Shown here: positions 61,762 to 64,000 of the stretch, piece by piece
Position numbering within the stretch: the stretch's first letter is position 1
Layout of the letters: every line of letters starts with the position of its first letter
From: Bdellovibrio sp. ArHS
GTDB lineage: Bacteria > Bdellovibrionota > Bdellovibrionia > Bdellovibrionales > Bdellovibrionaceae
Length of the DNA stretch: 64,000 nt
Direction: 5' to 3'
NCBI RefSeq assembly: GCF_000786105.1
Contig: NZ_JTEV01000004.1
Location: forward strand, 1-64,000
Program-made: the position numbers and the translations under genes
The notes under the pieces: generated by a model
Database searches by the model: none
Told to the model about the DNA's origin: nothing
What the model saw: only the letters and a program-made list of their open reading frames with translations

Positions 61762-63492
61762 ATGAACCCTTTATGGAAGCCGCGTGATTTAACGATAGAA
61801 GCTGAAGTGCCCTCCATGGTTGAAGGGCAGTGGCCGCCTCTTATCGGTAAGATCTTAGCGGCTCGGGGGTTCGCGGCTTCTCCAGAAGTGGAGAAGCTTC
61901 TTTTCCCGAAGCTCGCTGATTTGAAAGATCCTCTTTTGTTAAAGGGGATGTCTCAAGCTCTTGAGCGTCTAGGTCAGGCTTATCTTAATAAAGAAAAAAT
62001 CTGCATTTATGCTGACTTCGATCTGGATGGAACTTCGGGTTTGGCTTTGCTTAAAACAGGGATGCTGGCTTTGGGATTTCCCGAGGTCTTGCATTACCAA
62101 CCTAAGCGGTTATCCGAAGGTTATGGTTTTCACGTCGCGGCAGTAGAAGAACTGCACAAGCAAGGTGTTACTGTCATAATTACGGTGGACGTAGGGATTA
62201 CGGCTCATGCGGCGGTGAACCGGGCTAAAGAGTTGGGTATTGATGTGATCCTTACAGATCACCATCTTCCCGCTGACACGATTCCCGACGCCTATGTTGT
62301 GGTGAATCCGAACCAGGGGGATTGTCCGTCAGGCTTAGGATATCTTTGCGGTGCCGGTGTTGCTTTCTATCTTTTGCGTGGTCTAAAACGTTACTTTCAA
62401 GATCATGCTCAACTGCCTAAAAACAATTGGGATTTAAAAGAAGTTCTGGATTATTTCACAATCGGCACATTGACCGATATGGTTCCTTTGGTGGACGACA
62501 ATCGCGTTTTGGTAAAACATGGCTTGTTAAAACTTGCAGAGACCAAACGAGCGGGACTTCGAGCGTTACTTGAAGAGTTGGATCTGGTGGATCGTCCGTT
62601 AACCAGTCAGGATGTGGCGATTCGCTTTGCGCCTAAGCTCAATGCGCTTTCCCGCATGGAGTCGGGTGTTTTGCCTATTGATATTTTTCTTTTAGAAGAT
62701 GCCGCAAAGGCGCGAAGCATGGTGCGGGAAGTGATGAAGAACAACTCGACCCGTGTGCAATTACAGAACGACGCCGAAATTGAAGCTCAAGCTTTACTTA
62801 AGGAATGGCCTTATCAGGATTTTGTTTTTGTCGCCTCAAAGTCTTTTCACCGGGGCGTGGTTGGTTTGATTGCCACCAAGTTGACCCAAATCTACAACAA
62901 GCCCGCTTTTGTCGGATCGGTGGGTGACGATGGTATGATTGTGGGAAGCGCGCGTTTACCCCAGGGGCAGGAAGCTTGTCTGGTCGAGGCTATGTCCAGC
63001 GCCCAAGATTTCTTAAGCCGTTTTGGCGGGCATTCGGCCGCGGCGGGTTTTGAAATAGCGGAAACACGGGTCGCAACCTTTATTGAAAAGTTGGATGGCC
63101 ATTTTTCCGAACTTCGCGAAAAGCCCAAGCCTTTAGAAATTTTCTACGATGTCGAGGCTCAGCTTTCTGAGGTCGGAGCACCTCTTATGAAGTGGTACGA
63201 TTTCGTCGGCCCTTTCGGGGCGGGTTTCGCCATTCCTTTGATTCATTTTTCAAATATTCAGGTCCTTTCAAAACGAGAATTGAAAGGGGGCCATTTGCGT
63301 TTGAAAATTGCCGATCCGGAAGGCAAGGTTTCGGCAGAAGCGCTTCTTTTCACGCCGACACCTCGGCAACTGGATACTTTGCAAAACGTTCCTGGGTTCT
63401 ACCACATTCTAGGAGAGCTTCAGTGGAACTATTACGCCGGTCAAAAAACGGTGCAGATTCTGATTCGCGATTTAAAGGTAGCTAGCACATGA
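61762..63492 (+). CDS. recJ: RecJ-type single-strand DNA exonuclease
   Basis: 576 residues. DHH phosphoesterase motifs: YADFDLDGTSGLALL (motif I), ITVDVGITAH and VILTDHHLPAD (DHH), GAGVAFYLLRG, then DHHA1 with SFHRGVVGLIATKL and GGHSAAAGFE. 5'-3' exonuclease for mismatch, recombination and base-excision repair. Motif I carries F-D-L-D-G rather than the common Y-D-A-D-G, a mild variation. Overlaps queC by ATGA. Confidence 0.95.
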   Translation: MNPLWKPRDLTIEAEVPSMVEGQWPPLIGKILAARGFAASPEVEKLLFPKLADLKDPLLLKGMSQALERLGQAYLNKEKICIYADFDLDGTSGLALLKTGMLALGFPEVLHYQPKRLSEGYGFHVAAVEELHKQGVTVIITVDVGITAHAAVNRAKELGIDVILTDHHLPADTIPDAYVVVNPNQGDCPSGLGYLCGAGVAFYLLRGLKRYFQDHAQLPKNNWDLKEVLDYFTIGTLTDMVPLVDDNRVLVKHGLLKLAETKRAGLRALLEELDLVDRPLTSQDVAIRFAPKLNALSRMESGVLPIDIFLLEDAAKARSMVREVMKNNSTRVQLQNDAEIEAQALLKEWPYQDFVFVASKSFHRGVVGLIATKLTQIYNKPAFVGSVGDDGMIVGSARLPQGQEACLVEAMSSAQDFLSRFGGHSAAAGFEIAETRVATFIEKLDGHFSELREKPKPLEIFYDVEAQLSEVGAPLMKWYDFVGPFGAGFAIPLIHFSNIQVLSKRELKGGHLRLKIADPEGKVSAEALLFTPTPRQLDTLQNVPGFYHILGELQWNYYAGQKTVQILIRDLKVAST

Positions 63493-64000
63493 AACCAGTA
63501 AAAAAAGTTGTGGTACTTCTATCGGCGGGCTTGGACTCGACGGTGAATGCATTTGATGCCATCAAGCATGGTCATGAAATCGTATTGGCGTTGACATTCA
63601 ACTATGGTCAGCGGGCGGCGCAAAAGGAAGTTGAGTCGGCGGCCAAAATTGCCGCTCATTTGAAAATTCCCCATAAGGTTGTGGATCTTCCGTGGTTTAA
63701 GGATTTTAACAAGTCGTCTCTTCTTGTTGCGGAACAGGCCGTGCCGGTCGGCGCCCAGGTCGAAATCGATAATTTACAAAAGTCGGCGGAATCCGCAAAG
63801 TCGGTGTGGGTTCCTAATCGAAACGGTATTTTCCTGAATATCGCTGCCGCTTACGCAGAGGCGTTGGGGGCTATCGCCGTCATTCCCGGATTTAACGTGG
63901 AGGAAGCGGCAACCTTTCCTGACAATTCCAAAGAATTTATGGATACAGCAACCAAGGCTTTGTATTACTCGACGTCAAATCATGTCACTGTCGGATGCTA
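63489..64000 (+). CDS. queC: 7-cyano-7-deazaguanine synthase QueC, 5' part
   Basis: Runs off the window edge after 170 codons. ATP-pyrophosphatase fold with KVVVLLSAGLDSTVNAFDAI; the common S-G-G-x-D-S loop reads S-A-G-L-D-S here. FNYGQRAAQKEVESA, SVWVPNRNGIFLNIAAAYAE and IPGFNVEEAATFPDNSKEFM support QueC. Converts 7-carboxy- to 7-cyano-7-deazaguanine (preQ0) with ammonia and ATP. The C-terminal zinc Cys cluster lies beyond the window. Overlaps recJ by 4 nt. Confidence 0.94.
   Translation, partial: MKPVKKVVVLLSAGLDSTVNAFDAIKHGHEIVLALTFNYGQRAAQKEVESAAKIAAHLKIPHKVVDLPWFKDFNKSSLLVAEQAVPVGAQVEIDNLQKSAESAKSVWVPNRNGIFLNIAAAYAEALGAIAVIPGFNVEEAATFPDNSKEFMDTATKALYYSTSNHVTVGC

Overview
The window looks like a chromosomal segment of a Bdellovibrio-type predatory bacterium (Bdellovibrionota). 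This is inferred from gene style: many small secreted proteins and lipoproteins, a DUF6178 protein, a PF10136 'SpecificRecomb' membrane protein, an S74-capped fibre-like protein, moderate GC content and strong GGAGG ribosome sites. Species identity was not tested. No CRISPR array, insertion sequence or prophage is visible.

Layout. 1-9.8 kb: the end of a long S74-chaperone surface protein, an MFS exporter, an NfeD/slipin membrane pair, a SpoIID/LytB-like protein, an unlisted 25-residue membrane peptide gene and two lipoproteins. 9.9-13.2 kb: XerC/D recombinase, ComM-like AAA+ protein, tRNA-Cys and a KH-domain protein. 13.2-17.8 kb: a minus-strand operon of redoxin, two YtkA/FixH-like proteins carrying an MGHG motif, a beta-barrel and a TonB-dependent receptor, probably handling a metal such as copper. 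17.9-28 kb: PF10136 protein with a GT2 glycosyltransferase, a secreted subtilase, a Kef-type antiporter, aldehyde dehydrogenase, a secreted class I glutamine amidotransferase and a CoA-binding protein.

28-35 kb: a compact nitrous-oxide reductase cluster (nosZ-nosB-nosL-nosD-nosF-nosY) with a lipoprotein clade II-type NosZ. It is divergent from a c-type cytochrome lipoprotein and a fasciclin lipoprotein, with a CRP/FNR-like palindrome between them. Next come a 57-residue Cys-rich protein and an orphan histidine kinase with a proline-rich sensor. 37-44 kb: an SDR enzyme, a 944-residue Thr-rich repeat exoprotein and a two-domain HEAAH plus DUF4105/Lnb-like periplasmic protein. 44-48 kb: an unlisted 41-residue membrane protein, tRNA-Leu, a frameshifted DUF1398-like gene, DUF6178 and DUF1428 proteins, and a YbdK-like ligase preceded by a near-perfect TetR-type operator.

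48.8-55.5 kb: an envelope/stress cluster (low-complexity secreted protein, PfpI/DJ-1, two BON proteins, a YflT-like protein, a DUF748/AsmA-like protein, two paralogous OmpA-like proteins flanking a small locus with two overlapping reading frames, and a beta-barrel). 55.5-64 kb: conserved housekeeping genes: EamA transporter, queA-tgt, yajC-secD-secF, recJ and the start of queC. Queuosine genes thus bracket the Sec accessory operon.

The strongest unusual items are the minimal clade II nos island, the YtkA/redoxin/TonB operon, the HEAAH+Lnb fusion, the overlapping ORF pair at 54.0-54.3 kb, the three small genes under 60 codons, and an isolated sigma70-type promoter at 46.3 kb that points antisense to its neighbour.
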